The position numbers and the translations under genes are program-made. Of a stretch of DNA of 64,000 nt, positions 11,451-23,201 are shown piece after piece (within the stretch, counting starts at the first letter, position 1; every line of letters starts with the position of its first letter). Source of the DNA: Hydractinia symbiolongicarpus (Eukaryota; Cnidaria; Hydrozoa; Anthoathecata; Hydractiniidae); contig NC_079884.1 in NCBI RefSeq assembly GCF_029227915.1, positions 4,404,001-4,468,000 of the forward strand, in the 5' to 3' direction. The notes under the pieces were generated by a model, which saw only the letters and a program-made list of their open reading frames with translations, searched no databases and was not told the origin of the DNA.

Positions 11451-12655
11451 CACTAAAACGCATGAGACTTGTAGTTTTTAAAAATGTTTTCATTTTTAAT
11501 GAGACGCTGAATAAAAGAAGTTTAATCGCCGGCAAACGAAAACCTGCGATTTCCCGTAAATCCCGGACTCGGCCCGTATAGTGAAAAGTATACAAAGAAA
11601 GTACCCAGGGTGTAAACTCATTTCCCGAACGATTTTTTAAATTATTTTTTCACCACTAAAACGCATGAGACTTGTAGTTTTTAAAAATGTTTTCATTTTT
11701 AATGAGAGGCTGAATAAAAGAAGTTTAATCGCCGGCAAACGAAAACCTGCGATTTCCCGTAAATCCCGTACTCGGACCGTATAGTCAAAAGTATACAAAG
11801 AAAGTACCCAGGGAGTAAACTCATTTCCCAAACGATTTTTTAAATTATTATTTCACCACTAAAGCCCATGAGACTTGTAGTTTTTAAAAATGTTTTCATT
11901 TTTAATGAGACGCTGAATAAAAGAAGTTTAATCGCCGGCAAACGAAAACCCGCAATTTCCCGTAAATCCCGGTCTCGGCCCGTATAGTCGAATGTATACA
12001 AAGAAAGTACCCAGGGAGTAAACTCATTTCCCGAACGATTTTTTAAATTTTTTTTTCACCACTAAAACGCATGAGACTTGTAGTTTTCACAAATGTTTTC
12101 ATTTTTGATGAGACCCTTAATGAAAGAGGTTTAATCGCCGGCAAACGAAAACCCGCAATTTTCCGTAAATCCCGGTCTCGGCCCGTATAGTCGAATGTAT
12201 ACAAAGAAAGTACCCGGGGAGTAAACTCATTTCCCGAACGATTTTTTAAATTTTTTTTTCACCACTAAAACGCATGAGACTTGTAGTCTTCACAAATGTT
12301 TTCATTTTTGATGAGACGCTTAATAAAAGAGGTTTAATCGCCGGAAAACGAAAACCCGCGATTTCCCGTAAATCCCGGGCTTGGCCCGTATAGTCGAATA
12401 TATACAAAGAAAGTACCCTGTGAGTAAACTCATTTCCAGAACGATTTTTTAAATTATTTTTTCACCACTAAAACGCATAAGACTTGTAGTTTTCAATAAT
12501 ATTTTCATTTTTGATGAGACGCTGAATAAAAGCAGTTTAATCGCCGGCAAACGAAAACCTGCGATTTCCCGTAAATCCCGGACTCGGCCCGTATAGTCAA
12601 AAGTATACAAAGAAAGTACCCAGGGAGTAAACTCATTTCCAGAACGAATTTTTAA
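11451..12655 (+). repeat. 6-mer HOR unit of the C/D family, copy E
   Basis: The same marker order as copies C and D: TAGTGAAAAG near 11,580, GTACTCGGACCG at 11,768 (3,247 bp after 8,521), GACCCTTAATG near 12,112, TAGTCTTCACAAATG near 12,285 and AATAATATTTTC near 12,497. One private change is GAGAGGCTG for GAGACGCTG near 11,705. It ends at TTTCCAGAACGAATTTTT near 12,640. Confidence 0.85.
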
Positions 12656-13074
12656 ATTATTTTTTCACCACTAAAGCCCACGAGACTTGTAGTTTTTAAA
12701 AATGTTTTCATTTTTAATGAGACGCTGAATAAAAGAAGTTTAATCGCGGGCAAACGAAAACCCGCGATTTCCCGTAAATCCCGGGCTTGGCCCGTATAGT
12801 CAAAAGTATACAAAGAAAGTACCCAGGGAGTAAACTCATTTCCCGAACGATTTTTTAAATTACTTTTTCACCACTAAAACGCATGAGACTTGTAGTTTTC
12901 AAAAATGTTTTCATTTTTGATGAGACGCTGAATAAAAGCAGTTTAATCGCCGGCAAACGAAAACCCGCGATTTCCCGTATATCCCGGGCTTGACCCGTAT
13001 AGTCAAAAGTATACAAAGAAAGAACCCAGGGAGTAAACTCATTTCCCGAACGATTTTTTATATTATTTTTTTAC
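12656..13074 (+). repeat. Linker monomers between copies E and F, with a type-B/GCCCATG hybrid
   Basis: Two monomers: one GCCCACGAG monomer with the perfect AATCGCGGG dyad, and one near-consensus monomer (from about 12,789). They are followed by a type-B start (TATATTATTTTTTTACC near 13,055) that joins directly to CTAAAGCCCATGAG near 13,080. The join indicates a crossover inside a monomer. Confidence 0.8.
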
Positions 13075-13870
13075 CACTAAAGCCCATGAGACTTGTAGTT
13101 TTTAAAAATGTTTTCATTTTTAATGAGACGCTGAATAAAAGAAGTTTAATCGCCGGCAAACGAAAACCCGCAATTTCCCGTAAATCCCGGTCTCGGCCCG
13201 TATAGTCGAATGTATACAAAGAAAGTACCCAGGGAGTAAACTCATTTCCCGAACGATTTTTTAAATTTTTTTTTCACCACTAAAACGCATGAGACTTGTA
13301 GTTTTCACAAATGTTTTCATTTTTGATGAGACCCTTAATGAAAGAGGTTTAATCGCCGGCAAACGAAAACCCGCAATTTTCCGTAAATCCCGGTCTCGGC
13401 CCGTATAGTCGAATGTATACAAAGAAAGTACCCGGGGAGTAAACTCATTTCCCGAACGATTTTTTAAATTTTTTTTTCACCACTAAAACGCATGAGACTT
13501 GTAGTCTTCACAAATGTTTTCATTTTTGATGAGACGCTTAATAAAAGAGGTTTAATCGCCGGAAAACGAAAACCCGCGATTTCCCGTAAATCCCGGGCTT
13601 GGCCCGTATAGTCGAATATATACAAAGAAAGTACCCTGTGAGTAAACTCATTTCCAGAACGATTTTTTAAATTATTTTTTCACCACTAAAACGCATAAGA
13701 CTTGTAGTTTTCAATAATATTTTCATTTTTGATGAGACGCTGAATAAAAGCAGTTTAATCGCCGGCAAACGAAAACCTGCGATTTACCGTAAATCCCGGA
13801 CTCGGCCCGTATAGTCAAAAGTATACAAAGAAAGTACCCAGGGAGTAAACTCATTTCCAGAACGATTTTT
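13075..13870 (+). repeat. Partial copy F of the C/D 6-mer family (four monomers)
   Basis: The last four monomers of the 6-mer recur: GCCCATGAG, GACCCTTAATGAAAGAGG (near 13,329, 1,217 bp after copy E), TAGTCTTCACAAATG (near 13,503) and AATAATATTTTC. One difference is GATTTACCGTAAATCC near 13,783. The upstream two monomers are missing, replaced by the hybrid at about 13,055-13,085. Confidence 0.85.
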
Positions 13871-14280
13871 TAAATTATTTTTTTACCACTAAAACGGACA
13901 AGACTTGTAGTTTTTAAAAATGTTTTCATTTTTGATGAGACGCTGAATAAAAGAAGTTTAATCGCCGGCAAACGAAAACCCGCGATTTCCCGTAAATCCC
14001 GGGCTTGGCCCGTATAGTCAAAAGTATACAAAGAAAGTACCCAGGGAGTAAACTCATTTCCCGAACGATTTTTTAAATTACTTTTTCACCACTAAAACGC
14101 ATGAGATTTGTAGTTTTCAAAAATGTTTTCATTTTTGATGAGACGCTGAATAAAAGCAGTTTAATCGCCGGCAAACGAAAACCTGCGATTTCCCTAAATC
14201 CCGGACTCGGCCCGTATAGTCAAAAGTATACAAAGAAAGTACCCAGGGAGTAAACTCATTTCCAGAACGATTTTTTAAAT
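13871..14280 (+). repeat. ACGGACAAG block (second copy)
   Basis: The monomer pair with ACGGACAAG (near 13,894) and GAGATTTGTAG plus TTTCCCTAAATCCC (near 14,103-14,200) matches 9.39-9.82 kb with the same neighbours. The offset is about 4,464 bp, close to 22 monomers. Confidence 0.85.
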
Positions 14281-15055
14281 TATTTTTTCACCACTAAAAC
14301 GCATAAGACTTGTAGTTTTTAAAAATGTTTTCATTTTTGATGAGACGCTGAATAAAAGAAGTTTAATCGCCGGCAAACGAAAACCCGCGATTTCCCGTAA
14401 ATCCCGGGCTTGGCCCGTATAGTCAAAAGTACACAAAGAAAGTACCCAGGGAGTAAACTCATTTCCCGAACGATTTTTTATATTATTTTTTTACCACTAA
14501 ACGCATGAGACTTGTAGTTTTCAAAAATGTTTTCATTCTTGATGAGACGCTTTATGAAAGAGGTTTAATCGCCGGCAAACGAAATCCCACGTTTTCCCGT
14601 AAATCCGGGGCTTGGCCCGTATAGTCGAATGTATGCAAAGAAAGTACTCAGGGAGTAAACTCATTTCCCGAACGATTTTTTAAATTTTTTTTTTCACCAC
14701 TAAAACGCATGAGACTTGTAGTTTTCAAAAATGTTTTCATTTTTGATGAGACGCTGAATAAAAGAAGTTTAATCGCCGGCAAACGAAAACCTGCAATTTC
14801 CCGTAAATCCTGGACTTGGCCCGTATAGTCAAAAGTATACAAAGAAAGTACCCAGGGAGTAAACTCATTTCCCAAACAATTTTTTAAATTATTATTTCAC
14901 CACTAAAACGCATGAGACTTGTAGTTTTCAAGAATGTTTTCATTTTTGATGAGACGCTGAATAAAAGCAGTTTAATCGCCGGCAAACGAAATCCCGCGAT
15001 TTCCCGTAAATCCCGGGCTTGGCACGTATAGTCGAATGTATAAAAAGAAAGTACC
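14281..15055 (+). repeat. 5-mer HOR unit, copy 3, shortened to four monomers
   Basis: The unit has CATAAG/GTACACAAAG, a single fused monomer in place of the type-B and CCCACGTTTT monomers, then the CTGGACTTGG and GGCACG/GTATAAAAAG monomers, ending at CTCTGAG (15,056). One monomer was lost by an in-register crossover (see the hybrid monomer entry). Confidence 0.85.
14470..14610 (+). repeat. Hybrid monomer from unequal crossover
   Basis: The left part is type B: TTTTTTATATTATTTTTTT then ACCACTAAACGCATGAG (about 14,475-14,510). The right part is the next monomer type: ACTTGTAGTTTTC, CATTCTTGATGAGACGC, TTTATGAAAGAGG (about 14,510-14,560). In intact 5-mers (10.0-10.3, 11.0-11.3 and 15.3-15.6 kb) these two halves belong to neighbouring monomers, and type B there reads GAGACTTTTAG and CATATTTGATGGG. 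The crossover falls within about 20 bp around 14,495-14,515. Confidence 0.85.
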
Positions 15056-16070
15056 CTCTGAGTAAACTCATTTCCAGAACGATTTTTTAAATTATTTTTT
15101 CACCACTAAAACGCATAAGACTTGTAGTTTTTAAAAATGTTTTCATTTTTGATGAGACGCTGAATAAAAGAAGTTTAATCGCCGGCAAACGAAAACCCGC
15201 GATTTCCCGTAAATCCCGGGCTTGGCCCGTATAGTCAAAAGTACACAAAGAAAGTACCCAGGGAGTAAACTCATTTCCCGAACGATTTTTTATATTATTT
15301 TTTTACCACTAAACGCATGAGACTTTTAGTTTTCAAAAATATTTTCATATTTGATGGGACGCTGAATAAAAGAAGTATAATCGCCGGCAAACGAAAATCC
15401 GCGATATCCCGTAAATCCCGGACTCGGCCGGTATAGTCAAAAGTATACAAAGAAAGTACCCAGGGAGTAAACTCATTTCCCGAACGATTTTTTAAATTAT
15501 TTTTTCACCACTAAAACGCATGAGACTTGTAGTTTTCAAAAATGTTTTCATTCTTGATGAGACGCTTTATGAAAGAGGTTTAATCGCCGGCAAACGAAAT
15601 CCCACGTTTTCCCGTAAATCCGGGGCTTGGCCCGTATAGTCGAATGTATGCAAAGAAAGTACTCAGGGAGTAAACTCATTTCCCGAACGATTTTTTAAAT
15701 TTTTTTTTTCACCACTAAAACGCATGAGACTTGTAGTTTTCAAAAATGTTTTCATTTTTGATGAGACGCTGAATAAAAGAAGTTTAATCGCCGGCAAACG
15801 AAAACCTGCAATTTCCCGTAAATCCTGGACTTGGCCCGTATAGTCAAAAGTATACAAAGAAAGTACCCAGGGAGTAAACTCATTTCCCAAACAATTTTTT
15901 AAATTATTATTTCACCACTAAAACGCATGAGACTTGTAGTTTTCAAGAATGTTTTCATTTTTGATGAGACGCTGAATAAAAGCAGTTTAATCGCCGGCAA
16001 ACGAAATCCCGCGATTTCCCGTAAATCCCGGGCTTGGCACGTATAGTCGAATGTATAAAAAGAAAGTACC
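15056..16070 (+). repeat. 5-mer HOR unit (1,015 bp), copy 4
   Basis: A full unit bounded by CTCTGAG at 15,056 and 16,071. All five monomer types are in order, including type B near 15,290, ATTCTTGATGAG near 15,552 and CTGGACTTGG near 15,825. It is nearly identical to copy 1; one difference is GAGACTTGTAG here against GAGACATGTAG near 10,649. Confidence 0.9.
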
Positions 16071-16689
16071 CTCTGAGTAAACTCATTTCCAGAACGATTT
16101 TTTAAATTATTTTTTCACCACTAAAACGCATAAGACTAGTAGTTTTTAAAAAAGTTTTCATTTTTGATGAGACGCTGAATAAAAGAAGTTTAATCGCCGG
16201 CAAACGAAAACCCGAGATTTCCCGTAAATCCCGGGCTTGGCCCGTATAGTCAAAAGTATACAAAGAAATTACCCAGGGAGTAAACTCATTTCCCGAAGGA
16301 TTTTTTAAATTATTTTTTCACCACTAAAACGCATAAGACTTGTAGTTTTCAAAAATGTTTTCATTTTTGATGAGACGCTGAAAAAAAGCAGTTTAATCGC
16401 CGGCAAACGAAAACCTGCGATTTCCCTAAATCCCGGACTCGGCCCGTATAGTCAAAAATATACAAAGAAAGTACCCAGGGAGTAAACTCATTTCCAGAAC
16501 GATTTTTTAAATTATTTTTTCACCACTAAAACGCATAAGACTTGTAGTTTTTAAAAATGTTTTCATTTTTGATGAGACGCTGAATAAAAGAAGCTTAATT
16601 GCCGGCAAACGAAAACCCGCGATTTTCCGTAAATCCCGGGATTGGCCCGTATAATCAAAAATATACAAAGAAATTACCCAGGGAGTAAA
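16071..16689 (+). repeat. Irregular monomers between 5-mer and 14-mer blocks
   Basis: Three monomers with private changes: GACTAGTAGTTTTT and AAAAAAGTTTTC (near 16,135-16,155), CCCGAAGGATTTTTT (near 16,295), CTGAAAAAAAGCAG (near 16,380), AGCTTAATTGCCGG (near 16,593) and GTATAATCAAAAATATAC (near 16,650). A related set occurs at 26.4-26.8 kb, after a partial 5-mer there. Confidence 0.8.
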
Positions 16690-19531
16690 CTCATTTCCCG
16701 AACGATTTTTTAAATTACTTTTTCACCACTAAAACGCATGAGACTTGTAGTTTTCAAAAATGTTTTCATTTTTGATGAGACGCTGAATAAAAGAAGTTTA
16801 ATCGCCGGCAAACGAAAACCTGCGATTTCCCGTAAATCCTGGACTCGACCCGTATAGTCAAAAGTATACAAAGAAAGTACCCAGGGAGTAAACTCATTTC
16901 CCAAACGATTTTTTAAATTATTATTTCACCACTAAAACGCATGAGACTTGTAGTTTTCAAGAATATTTTCATTTTTGATGAGACGCTGAATAAAAGCAGT
17001 TTAATCGCCGGCAAATAAAACCTGCGATTTCCCGTAAATCCCGGACTCGGCCCGTATAGTCAAAAGTATACAAAGAAAGTACCCAGGGAGTAAACTCATT
17101 TCCCGAACGATTTTTTATATTATTTTTTTCCCACTAAACGCATGAGACTTGTAGTTTTCAAAAATATTTTCATATTTGATGGGACGCTGAATAAAAGAAG
17201 TATAATCGCCGGCAAACGAAAATCCGCGATTTCCCGTAAATCCCGGACTCGGCCCGTATAGTCAAAAGTATACAAAGAAAGTACCCAGGGAGTAAACTCA
17301 ATTCCCGAACGATTTTTTAAATTATTTTTTCACCACTAAAACGCATGAGACTTGTAGTTTTCAAAAATGTTTTCATTTTTGATGAGACGCTTAATGAAAG
17401 AGGTTTAATCGCCGGCAAACGAAATCCCACGTTTTCCCGTAAATCCGGGGCTTGGCCCGTATAGTCGAATGTATACAAAGAAAGTACCCAGGGAGTAAAC
17501 TCATTTCCCGAACGATTTTTTAAATTTTTTTTTTCACCACTAAAACGCATGAGACTTGTAGTTTTCAAAAATGTTTTCATTTTTGATGAGACGCTGAATA
17601 AAAGAAGTTTAATCGCCGGCAAACGAAAACCTGCAATTTCCCGTAAATCCTGGACTCGGCCCGTATAGTCAAAAGTATACAAAGAAAGTACCCAGGGAGT
17701 AAACTCATTTCCCAAACAATTTTTTAAATTATTATTTCACCACTAAAACGCATGAGACTTGTAGTTTTCAAGAATGTTTTCATTTTTGATGAGACGCTGA
17801 ATAAAAGCAGTTTAATCGCCGGCAAACGAAAACCCGCGATTTCCCGTAAATCCCGGGCTTGGCACGTATAGTCGAATGTATACAAAGAAAGTACCCTGTG
17901 AGTAAACTCATTTCCAGAACGATTTTTTAAATTATTTTTTCACCACTAAAACGCATAAGACTTGTAGTTTTTAAAAATGTTTTCATTTTTGATGAGACGC
18001 TGAATAAAAGAAGTTTAATCGCCGGCAAACGAAAACCTGCGATTTCCCGTAAATCCCGGGCTTGGCCCGTATAGTCAAAAGTATACAAAGAAAGTACCCA
18101 GGGAGTAAACTCATTTCCCGAAGGGTTTTTTAAATTATTTTTTCAGCACTAAAACGCATGAGACTTGTAGTTTTCAAAAATGTTTTCATTTTTGATGAGA
18201 CGCTGAAAAAAAGCAGTTTAATCGCCGGAAAACGAAAACCTGCGATTTCCCTAAATCCCGGACTCGGCCCGTATAGTCAAAAGTATACAAAGAAAGTACC
18301 CAGGGAGTAAACTCATTTCCAGAACGATTTTTTAAATTATTTTTTCACCACTAAAACGCATAAGACTTGTAGTTTTTAAAAATGTTTTCATTTTTGATGA
18401 GACGCTGAATAAAAGAAGTTTAATCGCCGGCAAACGAAAACCCGCGATTTCCCGTTAATCTCGGTCTTGGCCCGTATAGTCAAAAGTATACAAAGAAAGT
18501 ACCCAGGGAGTAAACTCATTTTCCGAACGATTTTTTAAATTATTTTTTCACCACTAAAACGCATGAGACATGTAGTTTTCAAAAATGTTTTCATTTTTGA
18601 TGAGACGCTGAATAAAAGCAGTTTAATCGCCGGCAAACGAAAACCCTGCGATTTCCCGTAAATCCCGGACTCGGCCCGTATAGTCAAAAGTATACAAAGA
18701 AAGTACCCAGGGAGTAAACTCATTTCCAGAACGATTTTTTAAATTATTTTTTCACCACTAAAACGCATAAGACTTGTAGTTTTCAAAAATGTTTTCATTT
18801 TTGATGAGACGCTGAAAAAAAGCAGTTTAATCGCCGGAAAACGAAAACCTGCGATTTCCCTAAATCCCGGACTCGGCCCGTATAGTCAAAAGTATACAAA
18901 GAAATTACCCAGGGAGTAAACTCATTTCCAGAACGATTTTTTAAATTATTTTTTCACCACTAAAACGCATAAGACTTGTAGTTTTTAAAAATGTTTTCAT
19001 TTTTGATGAGACGCTAAATAAAAGAAGTTTAATCGCCGGCAAACGAAAACCCGCGATTTCCCGTTAATCTCGGTCTTGGCCCGTATAGTCAAAAGTATAC
19101 AAAGAAAGTACCCAGGGAGTAAACTCATTTTCCGAACGATTTTTTAAATTATTTTTTCACCACTAAAACGCATGAGACATGTAGTTTTCAAAAATGTTTT
19201 CATTTTTGATGAGACGCTGAATAAAAGCAGTTTAATCGCCGGCAAACGAAAACCCTGCGATTTCCCGTAAATCCCGGACTCGGCCCGTATAGTCAAAAGT
19301 ATACAAAGAAAGTACCCAGGGAGTAAACTCATTTCCAGAACGATTTTTTAAATTATTTTTTCACCACTAAAACGCATAAGACTTGTAGTTTTTAAAAATG
19401 GTTTCATTTTTGATGAGACGCTGAATAAAAGAAGTTTAATCTCCGGCAAACGAAAACCCGCCATTTCCCGTAAATCCCGGGCTTGGCCCGTATAGTCAAA
19501 AATATACAAAGAAAGTACCCAGGGAGTAAAC
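16690..19531 (+). repeat. 14-mer HOR unit (~2,842 bp), family X copy 1
   Basis: Fourteen monomers, repeated 2,842 bp later over most of their length. The TCCCACTAAACG type-B variant is at 17,129 and 19,971. Markers in order: CTGGACTCGACCC (near 16,845), type B (17,116), CCCACGTTTTCCC (near 17,430), GGCACG with CCCTGTGAG (near 17,870-17,900), CCCGAAGGG with TTTCAGCAC (near 18,117), GTTAATCTCGG (near 18,455), GAGACATG (18,565) and AATCTCCGG (near 19,438). Three of the monomers are an internal 609-bp duplication. Confidence 0.85.
18170..19387 (+). repeat. Internal 3-mer tandem duplication (609-bp period)
   Basis: A three-monomer set with CTGAAAAAAAGCAG/TTTCCCTAAATCCC, CATAAG/GTTAATCTCGG and GAGACATG/AACCCTGCG occurs twice. 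GAGACATG sits at 18,565 and 19,174, exactly 609 bp apart. The second copy begins with a CATAAG form of the first monomer. This duplication accounts for 14 monomers here against 11 in the next copy. Confidence 0.85.
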
Positions 19532-21760
19532 TCATTTCCCGAACGATTTTTTAAATTTCTTTTTCACCACTAAAACGCATGAGACTTGTAGTTTTCAAAA
19601 ATGTTTTCATTTTTGATGAGACCCTGAATAAAAGAAGTTTAATCGCCGGCAAACGAAAACCTGCGATTTCCCGTAAATCCTGGACTCGACCCGTATAGTC
19701 AAAAGTATACAAAGAAAGTACCCAGGGAGTAAACTCATTTCCCAAACGATTTTTTAAATTATTATTTCACCACTAAAGCGCATGAGACTTGTAGTTTTCA
19801 AGAATATTTTCATTTTTGATGAGACGCTGAATAAAAGCAGTTTAATCGCCGGCAAACTAAAACCTGCAATTTCCCGTAAATCCCGGACTCGGCCCGTATA
19901 GTCAAAAGTATACAAAGAAAGTACCCAGGGAGTAAACTCATTTCCCGAACGATTTTTTATATTATTTTTTTCCCACTAAACGCATGAGACTTGTAGTTTT
20001 CAAAAATATTTTCATATTTGATGGGACGCTGAATAAAAGAAGTATAATCGCCGGCAAACGAAAATCCGCGATTTCCCGTAAATCCCGGACTCGGCCCGTA
20101 TAGTCAAAAGTATACAAAGAAAGTACCCAGGGAGTAAACTCATTTCCCGAACGATTTTTTAAATTATTTTTTCACCACTAAAACGCATGAGACTTGTAGT
20201 TTTCAAAAATGTTTTCATTTTTGATGAGACGCTTAATGAAAGAAGTTTAATGGCCGGCAAACGAAATCCCACGTTTTCCCGTAAATCCGGGGCTTGGCCC
20301 GTATAGTCGAATGTATACAAAGAAAGTACCCAGGGAGTAAACTCATTTCCCGAACGATTTTTTAAATTTTTTTTTTCACCACTAAAACGCATGAGACTTG
20401 TAGTTTTCAAAAATGTTTTCATTTTTGATGAGACGCTGAATAAAAGAAGTTTAATCGCCGGCAAACGAAAACCTGCAATTTCCCGTAAATCCTGGACTCG
20501 GCCCGTATAGTCAAAAGTATACAAAGAAAGTACCCGGGGAGTAAACTCATTTCCCAAACAATTTTTTAAATTATTATTTCACCACTAAAACGCATGAGAC
20601 TTGTAGTTTTCAAGAATGTTTTCATTTTTGATGAGACGCTGAATAAAAGCAGTTTAATCGCCGGCAAACGAAAACCCGCGATTTCCCGTAAATCCCGGGC
20701 TTGGCACGTATAGTCGAATGTATACAAAGAAAGTACCCTGTGAGTAAACTCATTTCCAGAACGATTTTTTAAATTATTTTTTCACCACTAAAACGCATAA
20801 GACTTGTAGTTTTTAAAAATGTTTTCATTTTTGATGAGACGCTGAATAAAAGAAGTTTAATCGCCGGCAAACGAAAACCTGCGATTTCCCGTAAATCCCG
20901 GGCTTGGCCCGTATAGTCAAAAGTATACAAAGAAAGTACCCAGGGAGTAAACTCATTTCCCGAAGGGTTTTTTAAATTATTTTTTCAGCACTAAAACGCA
21001 TGAGACTTGTAGTTTTCAAAAATGTTTTCATTTTTGATACGCTGAAAAAAAGCAGCTTAATCGCCGGAAAACGAAAACCTGCGATTTCCCTAAATCCCGG
21101 ACTCGGCCCGTATAGTCAAAAGTATACAAAGAAAGTACCCAGGGAGTAATCTCATTTCCAGAACGATTTTTTAAATTATTTTTTCACCACTAAAACGCAT
21201 AAGACTTGTAGTTTTTAAAAATGTTTTCATTTTTGATGAGACGCTGAATAAAAGAAGTTTAATCGCCGGCAAACGAAAACCCGCGATTTCCCGTTAATCT
21301 CGGTCTTGGCCCGTATAGTCTAAAGTATACAAAGAAAGTACCCAGGGAGTAAACTCATTTTCCGAACGATTTTTTAAATTATTTTTTCACCACTAAAACG
21401 CATGAGACATGTAGTTTTCAAAAATGTTTTCATTTTTGATGAGACGCTGAATAAAAGCAGTTTAATCGCCGGCAAACGAAAACCCTGCGATTTCCCGTAA
21501 ATCCCGGACTCGGCCCGTATAGTCAAAAGTATACAAAGAAAGTACCCAGGGAGTAAACTCATTTCCAGAACGATTTTTTAAATTATTTTTTCACCACTAA
21601 AACGCATAAGACTTGTAGTTTTTAAAAATGGTTTCATTTTTGATGAGACGCTGAATAAAAGAAGTTTAATCTCCAGCAAACGAAAACCCGCGATTTCCCG
21701 TAAATCCCGGGCTTGGCCCGTATAGTCAAAAATATACAAAGAAAGGACCCAGGGAGTAAA
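19532..21760 (+). repeat. 11-mer HOR unit, family X copy 2
   Basis: The same monomer order as family X copy 1 but without the second 609-bp repeat, giving eleven monomers. Type B is at 19,957, CCCACGTTTTCCC near 20,270 and GAGACATG near 21,403. A private 3-bp loss turns GATGAGACGCTG into GATACGCTG near 21,037, which explains an offset of 2,839 rather than 2,842 bp for sites beyond it. Another private change is TGGCCGG near 20,251. Confidence 0.85.
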
Positions 21761-21984
21761 CTCAAATCCCGAACGATTTTTTAAATTACTTTTTCACCAC
21801 TAAAACGCATGAGACTTGTAGTTTTCAAAAATGTTTTCATTTTTGATGAGACCCTGAATAAAAGAAGTTTAATCGCCGGCAAACGAAAACCTGCGATTTC
21901 CCGTAAATCCTGGACTCGACCCGTATAGTCAAAAGTATACAAAGAAAGTACCCAGGGAGTAAACTCATTTCCCAAACGATTTTT
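21761..21984 (+). repeat. CTGGACTCGACCC monomer leading into the 1,217-bp 6-mer
   Basis: One monomer with ATTACTTTTTC, GAGACCCTGAATAAAAG and CTGGACTCGACCC. It starts family X and also each 6-mer unit that follows. The same monomer recurs at about 19,551, 22,187, 22,998, 23,404, 29,690, 30,905, 31,517, 31,923 and 32,734. Confidence 0.8.
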
Positions 21985-23201
21985 TAAATTATTATTTCAC
22001 CACTAAAACGCATGAGACTTGTAGTTATCAAGAATATTCTCATTTTTGATGAGACGCTGAATAAAAGCAGTTTAATCGCCGGCAAACGAAAACCTGCGAT
22101 TTCCCGTAAATCCCGGACTCGGCCCGTATAGTCAAAAGTATACAAAGAAAGTACCCAGGGAGTAAACTCATTTCCGGAACGATTTTTTAAATTACTTTTT
22201 CACCACTAAAACGCATGAGACTTGTAGTTTTCAAAAATGTTTTCATTTTTGATGAGACCCTGAATAAAAGAAGTTTAATCGCCGGCAAACGAAAACCTGC
22301 GATTTCCCGTAAATCCTGGACTCGACCCGTATAGTCAAAAGTATACAAAGAAAGTACCCAGGGAGTAAACTCATTTCCCAAACGATTTTTTAAATTATTA
22401 TTTCACCACTAAAACGCATGAGACTTGTAGTTTTCAAGAATATTTTCATTTTTGATGAGACGCTGAATAAAAGCAGTTTAATCGCCGGCAAACGAAAACC
22501 TGCGATTTCCCGTAAATCCCGGACTCGGCCCGTATAGTCAAAAGTATACAAAGAAAGTACCCAGGGAGTAAACGCATTTCCAGAACGATTTTTTAAATTA
22601 TTTTTTCACCACTAAAACGCATAAGACTTGTAGTTTTTAAAAATGTTTTCATTTTTGATGACACGCTGAATAAAAGAAGTTTAATCGCCGGCAAACGAAA
22701 ACCCGCGATTTCCCGTAAATCCCGGGCTTGGCCCGTATAGTCAAAAGTATACAAAGAAAGTACCCAGTGAGTAAACTCATTTCCCGAACGATTTTTTAAA
22801 TTACTTTTTCACCACTAAACCGCATGAGACTTGTAGTTTTCAAAAATGTTTTCATTTTTGATGAGACGCTGAATAAAAGGAGTTTAATCGCCGGCAAACG
22901 AAAACCTGCGACTTCCCTAAATCCCGGAATCGGCCCGTATAGTCAAAAGTATACAAAGAAAGTGCCCAGGGAGTAAACTCATTTCCAGAACGATTTTTTA
23001 AATTATTTTTTCACCACTAAAACGCATGAGACTTGTAGTTTTCAAAAATGTTTTCATTTTTGATGAGACCCTGAATAAAAGAAGTTTAATCGCCGGCAAA
23101 CGAAAACCTGCGATTTCCCGTAAATCCTGGACTCGACCCGTATAGTCAAAAGTATACAAAGAAAGTACCCAGGGAGTAAACTCATTTCCCAAACGATTTT
23201 T
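21985..23201 (+). repeat. 6-mer HOR unit (1,217 bp), family Y copy 1
   Basis: Ordered markers: TTATCAAGAATATTCTC (near 22,025), TTTCCGGAACG (near 22,170), GACCCTG/CTGGACTCGACCC, AAGAATATTTTC (near 22,435), AAACGCATTTCC with GATGACACGCTG (near 22,660) and CCAGTGAG with AACCGCATG, AAAGGAG and CCGGAATCGG (near 22,765-22,930). All repeat 1,217 bp downstream. Confidence 0.9.

Noticed and set aside
17317-17715. 132-codon minus-strand open reading frame (also at 20,159-20,557 and 28,268-28,666), and dozens of 61-75 codon frames encoding near-identical peptides
   Set aside because: They repeat with the satellite, mostly start at TTG, and normally end within one monomer because 203 bp is not a multiple of three. 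The long ones exist only where a longer T tract makes a monomer 204 bp. There is no independent sign of selection, promoter or splice structure.
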